From: Candidatus Dormiibacterota bacterium
GTDB taxonomy: Bacteria > Chloroflexota > Dormibacteria > Dormibacterales > Dormibacteraceae
Length of the DNA stretch: 64,000 nucleotides
Assembly (NCBI GenBank): GCA_024280995.1
Contig: JAMXLM010000005.1
Span: 1 to 64,000 of the forward strand
Reading direction: 5' to 3'
In this document: piece by piece, positions 53,658 to 62,118 of the stretch
Layout: every line of letters begins with the position of its first letter
Numbering within the stretch: the stretch's first letter is position 1
Translations under genes and position numbers: made by a program
Notes under the pieces: generated by a model
What the model saw: the letters and a program-made list of their open reading frames with translations, nothing else
What the model was told of the DNA's origin: nothing
Database searches by the model: none

Positions 53658-54797
53658 TCAGCGGGCCGGTTCGCGCGCCCCCGTCAAAACAAGCGTGCCG
53701 AGCCCGACCGACAACCCCGCGATCACGTAAAGCGCCACCTGCACCCCGGAGGTGGCAGCCACCGCGCCTCCGATCAACGGGCCCAGGAAGAATCCCATCG
53801 CGATCGCGCTGGCGTTGAACCCGAACACCGTGCTCTGCGCGTCGTGCGGCGTCTCCAGCCCGATCATGCTCGCGGTCGCGGGAATCAGGACCCCGAAGAA
53901 CAGGCCCGTGAGCCCGATACCGATCAGCGCCAACGCAGGCCACGGCGCGATCCCGATCACGGCGATCGAAACCGCTCCCGCGAAACCGGAAGCCGCGGCC
54001 GTGGTCACGTACCCGAGCCTGCGCGAGACAGTCGTATATCCGACCGCCGAGGCGCTGCTGAAGATCCCGGCAAGACTGAAGCCGATGCCGGCGAGGGCGG
54101 ACACGCCGGTGGTCAGCATCCCGAGCAGCCTCAGCACGAGGAGCTGCTGCGACGCCGAGTTGCAAAGGCTCACCAGGCCCTGCGCCGCCATCAGCACCAC
54201 CAGCGCCTTGATCAACCCGGGCTGAGCCCGCAACAGTGACAGCGAGCTCACGCGAGGCCCCGTCCTGCGAACCGGCGGGCTTTCCCGGACGATCACGAGC
54301 ACCGGGATGAGCGAGAGCAGGAGCAGGACGCCGCCACCGAGAAACACCAGGCGCAGTCCGAACACGGCGCCCGCCAGGCCGCCGACGACCGGCCCGATCG
54401 CGCCGCCAAGAGCGATGCCCGAGTTCACGACCCCGAGCGACCAGCCGACCCGCGACCGCGGGGTCTCGGCCGCGACCAGAGCCGTGGCCGCGGCCACCGT
54501 TCCACTCGTCGCGCCCTGCAGGAAGCGCAGGATCACTAGCTCGACCGGGTTCTGCGCGAAGAAGATCAGGCCGACCGTGATCGCCCCGCCGAGCATCGAG
54601 CGGAGGAGCATCGGCTTGCGCCCGAACCGGTCCCCGAGGATGCCCCATATCGGGCTCGCGATCGCCATCGCCAGACCCGAGGCGCTTGCCGTCGCGGCGG
54701 TCCACAGGTCCAGCTGGGGTCCACTGGCCACGCCGAGGTCGTGGTGGAGAAAGATCGACAAGAACGGAAAGGCGAACGAAAAGCCGAAGATCGCCAT
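53658..54797 (-). CDS. MFS transporter
   Basis: At least 379 residues, about 12 helices. GDRFGRKPMLLRSMLGG is the MFS loop 2-3 motif and ETPRSRVGWSLGV follows. The frame stays open upstream with family-like sequence (NWRRNLAALWFAEF just before this Met), so the true start probably lies near 54890 at a non-standard CTG or the annotation start is truncated. Substrate unknown; multidrug/sugar-efflux type. Begins where the molybdopterin dehydrogenase gene ends. Confidence 0.82.
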   Translation of the reverse strand: MAIFGFSFAFPFLSIFLHHDLGVASGPQLDLWTAATASASGLAMAIASPIWGILGDRFGRKPMLLRSMLGGAITVGLIFFAQNPVELVILRFLQGATSGTVAAATALVAAETPRSRVGWSLGVVNSGIALGGAIGPVVGGLAGAVFGLRLVFLGGGVLLLLSLIPVLVIVRESPPVRRTGPRVSSLSLLRAQPGLIKALVVLMAAQGLVSLCNSASQQLLVLRLLGMLTTGVSALAGIGFSLAGIFSSASAVGYTTVSRRLGYVTTAAASGFAGAVSIAVIGIAPWPALALIGIGLTGLFFGVLIPATASMIGLETPHDAQSTVFGFNASAIAMGFFLGPLIGGAVAATSGVQVALYVIAGLSVGLGTLVLTGAREPAR

Positions 54798-54892
54798 GAA
54801 CTCGGCGAACCAGAGCGCCGCGAGGTTGCGCCGCCAGTTGACTCCGCCCGCGTTGATCGGAGGTGTTGTCGCGCGAACGTCGGTCGACAGGG

Positions 54893-57142
54893 CTACGAAC
54901 CGAGAATTTCGACGATGCGGTCGGACGTTATCGGCAGTCGGTCGACGACTGCGTCCGGCTTGCGCTTGCGCAGCGCGTCCTCGACGGCGGCGGATATGGC
55001 CGCCGGCGCCGGGATGGTGCCGCTCTCACCCGCGCCCTTGAAACTCTCCGGATTGGCGTCGGTCGGAGTCTCGATGTGCACGAGCTCCGGCGGCCTCACT
55101 TCGCCCGTGCTCACGATCGTGTAGTCGAGGAAGCTGGCGGTTCGGAAGCTGCCGTCCGGGTCGTAGACGGCTGCTTCGTGGAGCGAATAGCCGAGTCCGT
55201 GCGCGTACGCGCCGTGCATCTGGCCTTCGACGATCAGCTCGTTGATGACCTTGCCCGTGTCGTGGGCGATGACGTAGCGGAGGACCTCGACCTGCCCGGT
55301 GTCGGGATCGACCGCGACGTAAGCCGCGTGGCAGCCGCTCGAGTAGGCCAGTGGCCTCTTCGGGTCGAAGCTCTCGAGCACCTCGAGGCCTTCGTTCGGG
55401 ATCACCTCGCCGACCGGCACGCTTTTTGCCGGCGCGCCGCGGACCGCGATCCGGCCGTCTTCGATGATGAGGTCGGCAGCGTCGGCTTCGAGGACCTCGC
55501 CGGCACGCTCGAGCAGGCGCTTGCGCATCGCGACCGCCGCCTTGGCCGTCGCGTTGCCGACCTGGACGGCCGTGCGGCTGCCGGCGGTGAGCTCGGCGGG
55601 CGGCGTATTTCGCGTGTCGCCGGCGGTGACGCGGATTTTCTCGAACGGCCAGCCCAACCGGTCCGCCGTCACCTGCGCGGCCATCGTCTGATGCCCCTGC
55701 CCTTGCGGAGTCGAGCCTACGTACAGCTCCGCCGAGCCATCCTGGTTGAGGCGCAGCTTCGCGGGCTCGCCGCCGCCGAAGCCGGTCGATTCGACGCAGC
55801 AGGAAACCCCGAAGCCGACGAGCCGGCCGTCGTCGAGCTCCGGCGGCGGTCCGGCCTTCTCCAGCGTGAGGTTCAGCAGCCGCGGGTAGTCGCCGCTGTC
55901 GTAGACCAGCCCGCGCCTGCCCGACGGGAATCCGGTGGTGAAAGGGATCTGCTCCGGCTGGACCAGGTTGCGGCGCCGCAGCTCGGAGGGCGGGATGTCG
56001 AGCGCAACGGCGAGCTGGTCGATCGCCCGCTCGACGGCGTAGTTGCCGAGCGGGCGGCCGCCACCGCGGATGAAACCGGACGGCACCGCATTGGTGAACA
56101 CGACCTGCGATTCGACCTCCATCGCCGGCATCACGTACGCGGACAGCATGTGCGCGACGATGAGGTCGGGCTGGCTCGCGCCGCTCGCGGTGTAAGCGCC
56201 CATGTCGTGCATTAGCCGGCCGCGCAGCCCGCGAAGCTTGCCGTCGCGGTCGGCCGCGATCTCCATCTCGATGACCGAGCCATGCGCATGCGCCGTCGTC
56301 GCGCCGTCCTCGCTGCGCGACGCGACCCATCGTGCCGGGCGCTTCAAACGCCAGGCCGCAATCGCGGTCAGGACCTCCTCCGGGTACACGCTGCCCTTCG
56401 CGCCGAATCCACCACCGACGTCCTCGGCGAGGACGCGGACCGACTCCTCTTCGAGGCCCAAGACGCCGGCGATCGACTCGCGCACGCCGAAGACGTTCTG
56501 CGTCGAGGTCCAGACCTTGAGCCCGCCCGTGTCGTCGTCGGGTGCGGCCGTCACCGTGCGGGTCTCCATCGCAGCGCCGGCGACGCGGGCCGTCTGCAGC
56601 CGGATGCCTGCGGTCACGCTGCCGTCGCCAAAAGCGGCGTCGATGTCGCCGTACGTCACGGTCTTGCGCCGCGAGATGTTGTCGTCCATGTCTTCATGCA
56701 CGTGCGGCGCGTCTTTCGCGGTCGCGGCGTTGACGTCTCCCACGCCGGGCAGCGCATCCAGCTCGGCCAGCACCTGCTCCGCCGCGTCATGCGCCTCGTA
56801 GTCGGTGCCGGCGACAACCACGGCGAAGGCCTCGCCGACGTAATTCACCTCGTCTCCGTTGAGGATCGGTCGCGCGCGCGCGATGACGTCGTTGGGCGCC
56901 CAGTCGCTCAGCCCGTCGGCCACCTCGGGCAGGTCCGCCGCCGTCCATACCTCGAGCACGCCTGGCATCTCTTTCGCAGCCGCCGCGTCGATGGAGACGA
57001 TCCGCGCGTGCGGCACGGTCGAGCGCGCAAACGCGACATGGACGAGGCCGTCGAGCTTGATGTCTCCGGCGAAACGACCTCGGCCGGTGATCAGTCGCTC
57101 ATCCTCGACGCGAGGCATCCGCCGGCCGATGTACGGAGGCAC
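54893..57142 (-). CDS. Orphan molybdopterin-binding subunit of a xanthine dehydrogenase/CO-dehydrogenase-type hydroxylase
   Basis: 749 residues. Xanthine oxidase family large subunit: IGRRMPRVEDERLITGRGRF, DVGGGFGAKG, SGFIRGGGRPLGNYAVERAID, VGSTPQGQGHQTMAAQ, and the active-site Glu in GAGESGTIPAPAAISAAVEDAL. The CoxL-type Cys loop (AYRCSFR) is absent. The FAD and 2Fe-2S partner subunits are not adjacent. Substrate cannot be assigned. Confidence 0.87.
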   Translation of the reverse strand: MPPYIGRRMPRVEDERLITGRGRFAGDIKLDGLVHVAFARSTVPHARIVSIDAAAAKEMPGVLEVWTAADLPEVADGLSDWAPNDVIARARPILNGDEVNYVGEAFAVVVAGTDYEAHDAAEQVLAELDALPGVGDVNAATAKDAPHVHEDMDDNISRRKTVTYGDIDAAFGDGSVTAGIRLQTARVAGAAMETRTVTAAPDDDTGGLKVWTSTQNVFGVRESIAGVLGLEEESVRVLAEDVGGGFGAKGSVYPEEVLTAIAAWRLKRPARWVASRSEDGATTAHAHGSVIEMEIAADRDGKLRGLRGRLMHDMGAYTASGASQPDLIVAHMLSAYVMPAMEVESQVVFTNAVPSGFIRGGGRPLGNYAVERAIDQLAVALDIPPSELRRRNLVQPEQIPFTTGFPSGRRGLVYDSGDYPRLLNLTLEKAGPPPELDDGRLVGFGVSCCVESTGFGGGEPAKLRLNQDGSAELYVGSTPQGQGHQTMAAQVTADRLGWPFEKIRVTAGDTRNTPPAELTAGSRTAVQVGNATAKAAVAMRKRLLERAGEVLEADAADLIIEDGRIAVRGAPAKSVPVGEVIPNEGLEVLESFDPKRPLAYSSGCHAAYVAVDPDTGQVEVLRYVIAHDTGKVINELIVEGQMHGAYAHGLGYSLHEAAVYDPDGSFRTASFLDYTIVSTGEVRPPELVHIETPTDANPESFKGAGESGTIPAPAAISAAVEDALRKRKPDAVVDRLPITSDRIVEILGS

Positions 57143-57185
57143 GCTCCTACAATAAGTCGCTCCCCTGCACGGGGCCCTTGTGGAT

Positions 57186-57261
57186 GGGCGGCTAGCTCAG
57201 CTGGAAGAGCGCCAGCTTGACATGCTGGAGGTCGGGGGTTCGAGACCCTCGCCGCCCACCA
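57186..57261 (+). tRNA. tRNA-Val (GAC)
   Basis: Acceptor GGGCGGC/GCCGCCC, anticodon stem CCAGC/GCTGG with loop TTGACAT (anticodon GAC), T-arm GGGGGTTCGAGACCCTC region, encoded CCA. First of three tRNAs. Confidence 0.95.
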
Positions 57262-57304
57262 ACGTTTCACCAGAAACGGGTCGGCAATAATTCCGAAGCG
57301 GGAC

Positions 57305-57381
57305 GGCCCGTTCGTCTAGTGGACTAGGACGCCGGCCTTTCAAGCCGGAGATCACGGGTTCGAATCCCGTACGGGCTACCA
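57305..57381 (+). tRNA. tRNA-Glu (TTC)
   Basis: Acceptor GGCCCGT/ACGGGCT (terminal G-U), anticodon stem CCGGC/GCCGG with loop CTTTCAA (anticodon TTC), T-arm ACGGGTTCGAATCCCGT, encoded CCA. Confidence 0.94.
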
Positions 57382-57501
57382 ACCGGATGGTTCGACCCGC
57401 ACGATTCGACCCATTTCGGCCGAAACGTGCGGAAAACTGTTCTTGATTTCGCGCCTTCTGGCGGAAACCTGCGGAATTCCGTTCTAATTCGGACACCCGG
57501 C

Positions 57502-57575
57502 GCGGGCGTAGCACAATGGCAGTGCGCCAGCCTTCCAAGCTGGTTACGTGGGTTCGATTCCCATCGCCCGCTCCA
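57502..57575 (+). tRNA. tRNA-Gly (TCC)
   Basis: Acceptor GCGGGCG/CGCCCGC, anticodon stem CCAGC/GCTGG with loop CTTCCAA (anticodon TCC), T-arm GTGGGTTCGATTCCCAT, encoded CCA. Confidence 0.95.
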
Positions 57576-57585
57576 TGCTTTCGTC

Positions 57586-57999
57586 GTGCAGATTCCTCGC
57601 CCGCAGGCGGTTGGTGACCAGCGCGTGGCCGCCCAGCTTCGATCCATCCTCTTCAGCGAGCCGCTGCTCGGCGCCGCGGAAGTCAGGCCCAGGGGTTACG
57701 GCAAGGTGATCTTCGCCTCGCTGCTCGGCTGGGCCGGACCGATCGTCGCCCGCCGCGCGACCGAGCCCCTGCCGCCGACGATCCTGTATCTCGCGGTCAC
57801 CTCGGCCGACATCCGGCTCTTCTCCAAGCCGCCGTTTGCCGACCCGTTCGAGATCGGCCGGTGGAAGAAGGGAAGTTATCGAGCATCGCTCGACGGCCGG
57901 CGACTGACGCTCGAGGTCGCCCGCCTCGGCCGCGTGACCGTCACCGCGGGTACTTCTGCTCGACCGGTCTTCGATCTGGTGATGCAGGGGTCGGCCTAG
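57586..57999 (+). CDS. Hypothetical protein downstream of the tRNA cluster
   Basis: 137 residues from GTG 57586; the track ORF is extended through tRNA-Gly. Mixed alpha/beta with a hydrophobic stretch (VIFASLLGWAGPIVA), a beta-rich centre (ILYLAVTSADIRLFSKPP) and a C-terminal sheet (RLTLEVARLGRVTVTAG). The pattern vaguely resembles a PH-like domain. No family recognised. Confidence 0.6.
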   Translation: MQIPRPQAVGDQRVAAQLRSILFSEPLLGAAEVRPRGYGKVIFASLLGWAGPIVARRATEPLPPTILYLAVTSADIRLFSKPPFADPFEIGRWKKGSYRASLDGRRLTLEVARLGRVTVTAGTSARPVFDLVMQGSA

Positions 58000-58053
58000 A
58001 ACTCACACCCGAATCCAAGCCTGCTCTGAGCTTCGACCGAGAGAATCGCTCGT

Positions 58054-58434
58054 ATGAACAAGCCCCGACTCATCCTTTTTGCGTCGGTCATCGCCGCGGC
58101 GATGATCTTCGGCGGCGTCATGGGAGCCACCGTGTTCGCCCGAGGCACGCTTTCGAGCGCGCTTGCCGCGATCCCGGCCGCAGCCTCGCCGTCGCCGACC
58201 TTCAAGTCCAACGAGGACCCGACCCACGAGAAAAACGAGAGTGCCGCGCACGAGGCGGCGGAGAACAACGGAACGCTCCACCCGGGAGGTCCAGGCGGCC
58301 CGGGCATGGGCGGACCTCCCTGCGGCGGCCACTCCAACGAGGACGCCACGCACGAGAAGAGCGAGACCGCGGCGCACGAAGCCGCAGAAAACGCAGCGTG
58401 CCCATCTCCATCGCCGACAACTTCGGGCGGATAG
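58054..58434 (+). CDS. Exported His/Glu-rich protein with internal duplication
   Basis: 126 residues. N-terminal hydrophobic export or anchor segment (LILFASVIAAAMIFGGVMGATVF). A ~20-residue unit occurs twice: SNEDPTHEKNESAAHEAAEN and SNEDATHEKSETAAHEAAEN, separated by a Gly/Pro-rich linker with Cys and His. The acidic, His-bearing units could bind metal; this is inference. Lineage-restricted character likely. Confidence 0.65.
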   Translation: MNKPRLILFASVIAAAMIFGGVMGATVFARGTLSSALAAIPAAASPSPTFKSNEDPTHEKNESAAHEAAENNGTLHPGGPGGPGMGGPPCGGHSNEDATHEKSETAAHEAAENAACPSPSPTTSGG

Positions 58435-58458
58435 CCGTCAATCGCTAAGCTCCGCCGC

Positions 58459-59052
58459 GTGAGCGGAGCTACCCGGGTGTACCTGGAGGTCGGCGGCAAG
58501 CGCGTCTTCGCCAGCGCCGCCGACTGGCCAGGTTGGTCGAGAAGTGGCAAGACCGAGGAGGCCGCGCTCGAGAACCTGGCCGCTTACGCACCGCGGTATT
58601 CGAAGGTCGCCAAGCTGCCGAAGGACGCGACGAGGTTCGAAGTTGTCGACCGGGTCACCGGCAACGCGACCACCGATTTCGGGGCTCCGGGCGTGCCGGC
58701 CAGGGCCGATGCAACTCCTCTCCCTGCAAATGAGATCGAGCGGATGGTCACGGTCATGGAAGCCTGCTGGCGCTACCTCGACAAGGTGCGCGCGAAGGTC
58801 CCGAAGGAGCTGCGCAAAGGGCCGCGCGGCGGCGGCCGTGATCGCGACAAGATGTACGCCCATGTCCTCGACTCCGAGCTCGCCTACGCCGGCCCGATCG
58901 GACTCAAGTTGAAAAAGCACGACCGCCAGGCCATTCGCGAAGCGCTGCTCAGTCCGGTTCCGGGCGCGAAATGGCCCGCCGCGTACGCGATCCGCCGCAT
59001 CGCCTGGCACGCACTCGACCACGCGTGGGAGATGGAAGACCGAATACCCTAG
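58459..59052 (+). CDS. Hypothetical protein, DinB-like C-terminal region
   Basis: 197 residues from GTG 58459, with TAAGCT 7 bases before (the same CGCTAAGCT as before ilvD). N-terminal ~60 residues resemble a HicB-like strand-helix (DWPGWSRSGKTEEAALENL). C-terminal helices end AIRRIAWHALDHAWEMEDR, similar to DinB-superfamily metal-binding helices. Function unknown. Confidence 0.62.
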   Translation: MSGATRVYLEVGGKRVFASAADWPGWSRSGKTEEAALENLAAYAPRYSKVAKLPKDATRFEVVDRVTGNATTDFGAPGVPARADATPLPANEIERMVTVMEACWRYLDKVRAKVPKELRKGPRGGGRDRDKMYAHVLDSELAYAGPIGLKLKKHDRQAIREALLSPVPGAKWPAAYAIRRIAWHALDHAWEMEDRIP

Positions 59053-59062
59053 TCGCTCGGTT

Positions 59063-59821
59063 ATGGAAGAGCAGAAAGGGGGACTGCTCCTCGTCATGGC
59101 GCATCCGGACGACGAGTCCATGGGCGCCGGGGGGCTGGTCCTTAGGCATACGCGCAATGGAGTCGCCGTTCATCTCATCTGCGCCACCTACGGCGAGGCG
59201 GGTTGGATGGGAAGGCCGCATGGGTCAAAAGCGGCGGACCTGCCCGAGATTCGCGCCCAGGAGCTCGAAGAGGCCGCCCAGGCGCTGGCGCTCAGCAGCG
59301 TCGAGCTCTGGGACTACCCCGACGCGGGGCTCGCGCACTCGGACCAGAAGGAGCTGACCCAGCGCATCTGGGAGCAGATAGGCAAGGTGAGGCCGCGGGT
59401 GGTCGTCGGTTGGGGACCGGACGGCGGATACGGTCATCCGGACCACATTGCGATGGGTGCGTGCACAGACGCCGCCGTGGCCGCGATGACCGAGGGGGAA
59501 CGGCCGGCGCTTTACCATCTCGCGATCGACGGGCAGCTCGCGGATTTCTATCACGAGGCCACGCACCTGGTGCCGTCGTCCAACGGCTTCCACGTGCGCC
59601 CGCAGGACACGGTCGACGTCGTCATCGAGCTCGACGCCGACGAGGTGATGATGAAGCTGCGCGCGATCGACTGCCACCAGAGCCAGCTCGAGGATTGGCG
59701 GATCGCGCTGCGCGACCATCCGCGGCTCATGCAGCAGGGGTACGGAAGGGAGCCCTACGTCGCGGTTTCGTCACGAGCGGCGGGCCTGACCGGGAAGGGG
59801 ATGCTGGGCGAGTTCGCGTGA
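59063..59821 (+). CDS. LmbE/PIG-L family deacetylase
   Basis: 252 residues. Zinc motif AHPDDESMGAGG and GGYGHPDHIAMG, plus HEATHLVPSSNGF and DCHQSQLEDW. Family members deacetylate GlcNAc-type sugars, including mycothiol and bacillithiol precursors; substrate not deducible here. Ten bases after the DinB-like gene. Confidence 0.87.
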   Translation: MEEQKGGLLLVMAHPDDESMGAGGLVLRHTRNGVAVHLICATYGEAGWMGRPHGSKAADLPEIRAQELEEAAQALALSSVELWDYPDAGLAHSDQKELTQRIWEQIGKVRPRVVVGWGPDGGYGHPDHIAMGACTDAAVAAMTEGERPALYHLAIDGQLADFYHEATHLVPSSNGFHVRPQDTVDVVIELDADEVMMKLRAIDCHQSQLEDWRIALRDHPRLMQQGYGREPYVAVSSRAAGLTGKGMLGEFA

Positions 59822-59959
59822 TCGACCTGCGACCCGAAGCGATGAAAAATAGCCAGGCAAGTTCCTTACATTCCCGTCGGCAAATCGCCGGTGCAAACGA
59901 CTAACCTTTAGCGCCTGATCCGGCCAGACGGATCCGGAGTTCCAACTCGGGGGTGACGC
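59822..59959 (+). promoter_or_regulatory. Leader of the bactofilin pair with possible RNA structure
   Basis: 138 bases. Contains GATCCG-GCCAGA-CGGATC and GAGTTCCAACTCGGGGGTGA close to the start. The latter is loosely reminiscent of the GGGGAACCA...GGGGUGA part of c-di-AMP (ydaO-type) riboswitches, but the expected 3' half is not found downstream. Evidence for a regulatory RNA is weak. Confidence 0.25.
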
Positions 59960-60367
59960 ATGGACGTTCAAGAAGCGACGGCAGAAGGCACCGCCACTGC
60001 CGAAAACGGCGAAGTCAAACGAGATTCGAAAAAGCAGTTCTCGATGGGTCCTGGTGACATCCTCGAGGGGAAGCTCATCTACGACGGCTCGGTCCATGCG
60101 GATGGGCGCCTCGAGGGTGAGCTGCGCGTGACCGGCAACATCGAAGTGGCCAGCGGCGCGACGGTCAAAGCATTGCTGGAGGGCGGGAACGTCACACTCA
60201 AGGGCAACGTCGAGGGGATGGTCACGGCGCGAGACAAGCTGACCCTCGGCAAGAACGCTCGCCTGAGTGGCGACATCCAGGTGCGCAGGCTCCAGATCGA
60301 CGACGGCGCGACCTTGAACGGACACGTCCGGATGGGTGACTTTGAGCACCAGGCGTCCGGCCAGTAG
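59960..60367 (+). CDS. Bactofilin
   Basis: 135 residues. Bactofilin beta-helix repeats: GDILEGKLIYDGSVHADGRLEGELRVTGNIEVASGATVKALLEGGNVTLKGNVEG. Cytoskeletal polymer-former that scaffolds cell-wall or envelope enzymes in other bacteria. Overlaps the second bactofilin by 32 bases. Confidence 0.9.
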   Translation: MDVQEATAEGTATAENGEVKRDSKKQFSMGPGDILEGKLIYDGSVHADGRLEGELRVTGNIEVASGATVKALLEGGNVTLKGNVEGMVTARDKLTLGKNARLSGDIQVRRLQIDDGATLNGHVRMGDFEHQASGQ

Positions 60368-61022
60368 GGTCGCGACCCCCGTCCCGGCGGATGCCGGTCC
60401 CAATGGTTCCAACGGCTCGCGGCGCAACTCGGTAGTCCTCGGTCCCAACGATCGCCTTCGCGGCGAGCTGTACATCGAGGGCGACCTGCGAGTGACCGGA
60501 ACCGTCGAGGGTAACCTCGAGGTGACCGGGGACGTCGAGATCGCGGGGTCGGGCAAGGTCAAGGGCGACGTCACCGCGTACGACCGTCTGACCGTGGGCA
60601 GCGACGCATCGCTGATCGCGGGCGAAGTGCGCGTGGCCCGCCTGACGGTCGATGACGGCGCGACGTTCAGCGGCAAGGTCTCGATGGGCAAACAGCCGGC
60701 CGCGGCCAAACCGACCCCACCGCCAGAGCCGGAGGTCATGGCGCCGCGACCGGAGCCAGAGCCTCAGCCCATACCTGCACCTGTCGCGGACGCGGTCGCC
60801 CTGGCGGAACCGGAGCCGGTAGCGATCGAACCGGTGGTGATCGAGCCTCTCTCGGTCAAACCGGTCGCGGCGAAGCCCGTCCAGGCCAAGCCCGTCCAGG
60901 CCAAACCCGTCCAGGCCAAGCCCGTCGAGGCCAAGCCCGCTCAGCCCAAGCCCATCGCGGCAAAAGCCGCTCCAGTCAAGCCGATTCCGCCCAAGCCGCA
61001 GCCGAAGGGCAAGCGCCGCTAA
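60336..61022 (+). CDS. Bactofilin with Pro/Lys-rich C-terminal repeats
   Basis: 228 residues from GTG 60336. Bactofilin core ~35-120 (RLRGELYIEGDLRVTGTVEGNLEVTGDVEIAGSGKVKGD). The C-terminal ~100 residues are low-complexity: Pro/Glu-rich, then basic AKPVQ units and a KGKRR end. This tail may bind peptidoglycan or membrane, as inferred for other Pro-rich bactofilin tails. Confidence 0.88.
   Translation: MTLSTRRPASRVATPVPADAGPNGSNGSRRNSVVLGPNDRLRGELYIEGDLRVTGTVEGNLEVTGDVEIAGSGKVKGDVTAYDRLTVGSDASLIAGEVRVARLTVDDGATFSGKVSMGKQPAAAKPTPPPEPEVMAPRPEPEPQPIPAPVADAVALAEPEPVAIEPVVIEPLSVKPVAAKPVQAKPVQAKPVQAKPVEAKPAQPKPIAAKAAPVKPIPPKPQPKGKRR
60873..60947 (+). repeat. 15-bp tandem repeat encoding AKPVQ units
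   Basis: About five near-identical copies of AAGCCCGTCCAGGCC, encoding K-P-V-Q-A. Likely to vary in copy number between strains. Confidence 0.85.
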
Positions 61023-61031
61023 GCCGGAGGG

Positions 61032-61382
61032 CTACTTCTTCGGCTTTTTCGCGGGCATCTTGCGCGCGACTTCGAGCGCGCGCTTGATCAGAGCGGTCGG
61101 CGGCTTGGCGCGCCAGTCCCCGGGCAGGATCACGTAGCCGCTCATCTTGTGTCCGGCCACGGGCTCGAAATCGCGGCCCCCCTGCTTCTTGATCTTTTCG
61201 ATCTCGTCTTCGGGGAGCCGCACCATCAGCTCCTCGCCGACGATTCCGCAGAACATGTTGCCGTTCACGAATGCGGAGACCTGACCGAACATCGGCCTGA
61301 TCGCGATTCCTGGCCCGTCCGGAACCACCTCGGCGAACGCCGCTTTCGCGCCCTCGCTGGGCTTCGACATGTTCAGCTTCAT
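61032..61382 (-). CDS. TfoX N-terminal domain protein
   Basis: 116 residues from ATG 61382; ATG 61370 (MSKPSEGAK) is also possible, and the track start 61550 is implausible. IRPMFGQVSAFVNGNMFCGI, LMVRLPEDE, MSGYVILPGDW are TfoX_N features. Not linked to competence genes here. Convergent with the bactofilins. Confidence 0.82.
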   Translation of the reverse strand: MKLNMSKPSEGAKAAFAEVVPDGPGIAIRPMFGQVSAFVNGNMFCGIVGEELMVRLPEDEIEKIKKQGGRDFEPVAGHKMSGYVILPGDWRAKPPTALIKRALEVARKMPAKKPKK

Positions 61383-61567
61383 CGGACCTCGGGGCGCAGG
61401 CATCGAAACGAAATTCTGCTCCAGGCTCAATACGAACGTGGTCCAGCGCGCAAAACGCGGGTGTCGGCTGCACCGTCGCATGAGGCATTCGTCCCATTGC
61501 GATCGCGCACGGCGTGCCATTAGCGTTCCCAGCGACTTCTCAGGATTCACGTTTTGGAGGCTGTTAG

Positions 61568-61999
61568 ATGAAGAGGGTTCTCTCGGTCGCGGCGGCTCTG
61601 GTGGGTCTCCTGGTCATGTCGACTGCGGCGCATGCGACGACGACGACGACGATCCACGTCACCGGTGTCCCCATCGACGTCGGCCCCGCCGCCTGCATTC
61701 CCGGCGACCTGACAATCAGCGGCAACGGCGTTCTGCACATGACGGTCAACAACGCAGGCGACGCCTGGACCACCGGCACGATCGAAGGCAACGTGACCGG
61801 GAGCCTCGGCTACACCGGGCATGGCGTTGCGTGGTTCGGTTCCGAAGACAACAGAAGCAACAGTGTCAACCACTTCATCGCCAACACGGTCGGCACACTC
61901 GGTGATGGAACTCCCCTCTCGATTCACCAGGAGGGTCAGTTCACGATCAACGCGCAGGGAGTGCCGGTGGTGACTCGCGTAACCGCGACCTGTAGCTAG
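61568..61999 (+). CDS. Secreted hypothetical protein
   Basis: 143 residues with a canonical signal peptide (VLSVAAALVGLLVMSTAAHA) and a clear GGAGG 8 bases before ATG, uncommon in this window. The mature part is beta-rich with two Cys (PAACIPGD and the C-terminal TCS), likely a disulfide. Function unknown. Followed by a strong hairpin. Confidence 0.75.
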   Translation: MKRVLSVAAALVGLLVMSTAAHATTTTTIHVTGVPIDVGPAACIPGDLTISGNGVLHMTVNNAGDAWTTGTIEGNVTGSLGYTGHGVAWFGSEDNRSNSVNHFIANTVGTLGDGTPLSIHQEGQFTINAQGVPVVTRVTATCS

Positions 62000-62010
62000 A
62001 CGCCGACCTC

Positions 62011-62039
62011 AGCCCTCGCCGCCGTCGGCGGCGAGGGCT
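62011..62039 (+). terminator. Terminator hairpin
   Basis: AGCCCTCGCCGCC-GTC-GGCGGCGAGGGCT is a perfect 13-bp stem 11 bases after the 61568-61999 stop. No long T-run follows (CCCTCATCC). Confidence 0.7.
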
Positions 62040-62118
62040 CCCTCATCCTCGAGAACGAGGCAGAAAATCGATCTCGCGGCTGACGACACCGCTCCCGCCG
62101 AAACCTAGCTTGGTGGTC

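Noticed and set aside
54863-56215. 450-residue plus-strand ORF over the molybdopterin gene
   Set aside because: Low-complexity Arg/Ala/Asp shadow of a gene with clear motifs on the other strand.
59880-59959. c-di-GMP (GEMM) riboswitch before the bactofilins
   Set aside because: GCAAA and CTAACC strings occur, but the required hairpin with GAAA loop and spacing are absent.
60873-60947. CRISPR-like short repeats
   Set aside because: In-frame 15-bp tandem repeats without spacers that encode a Pro/Lys tail.
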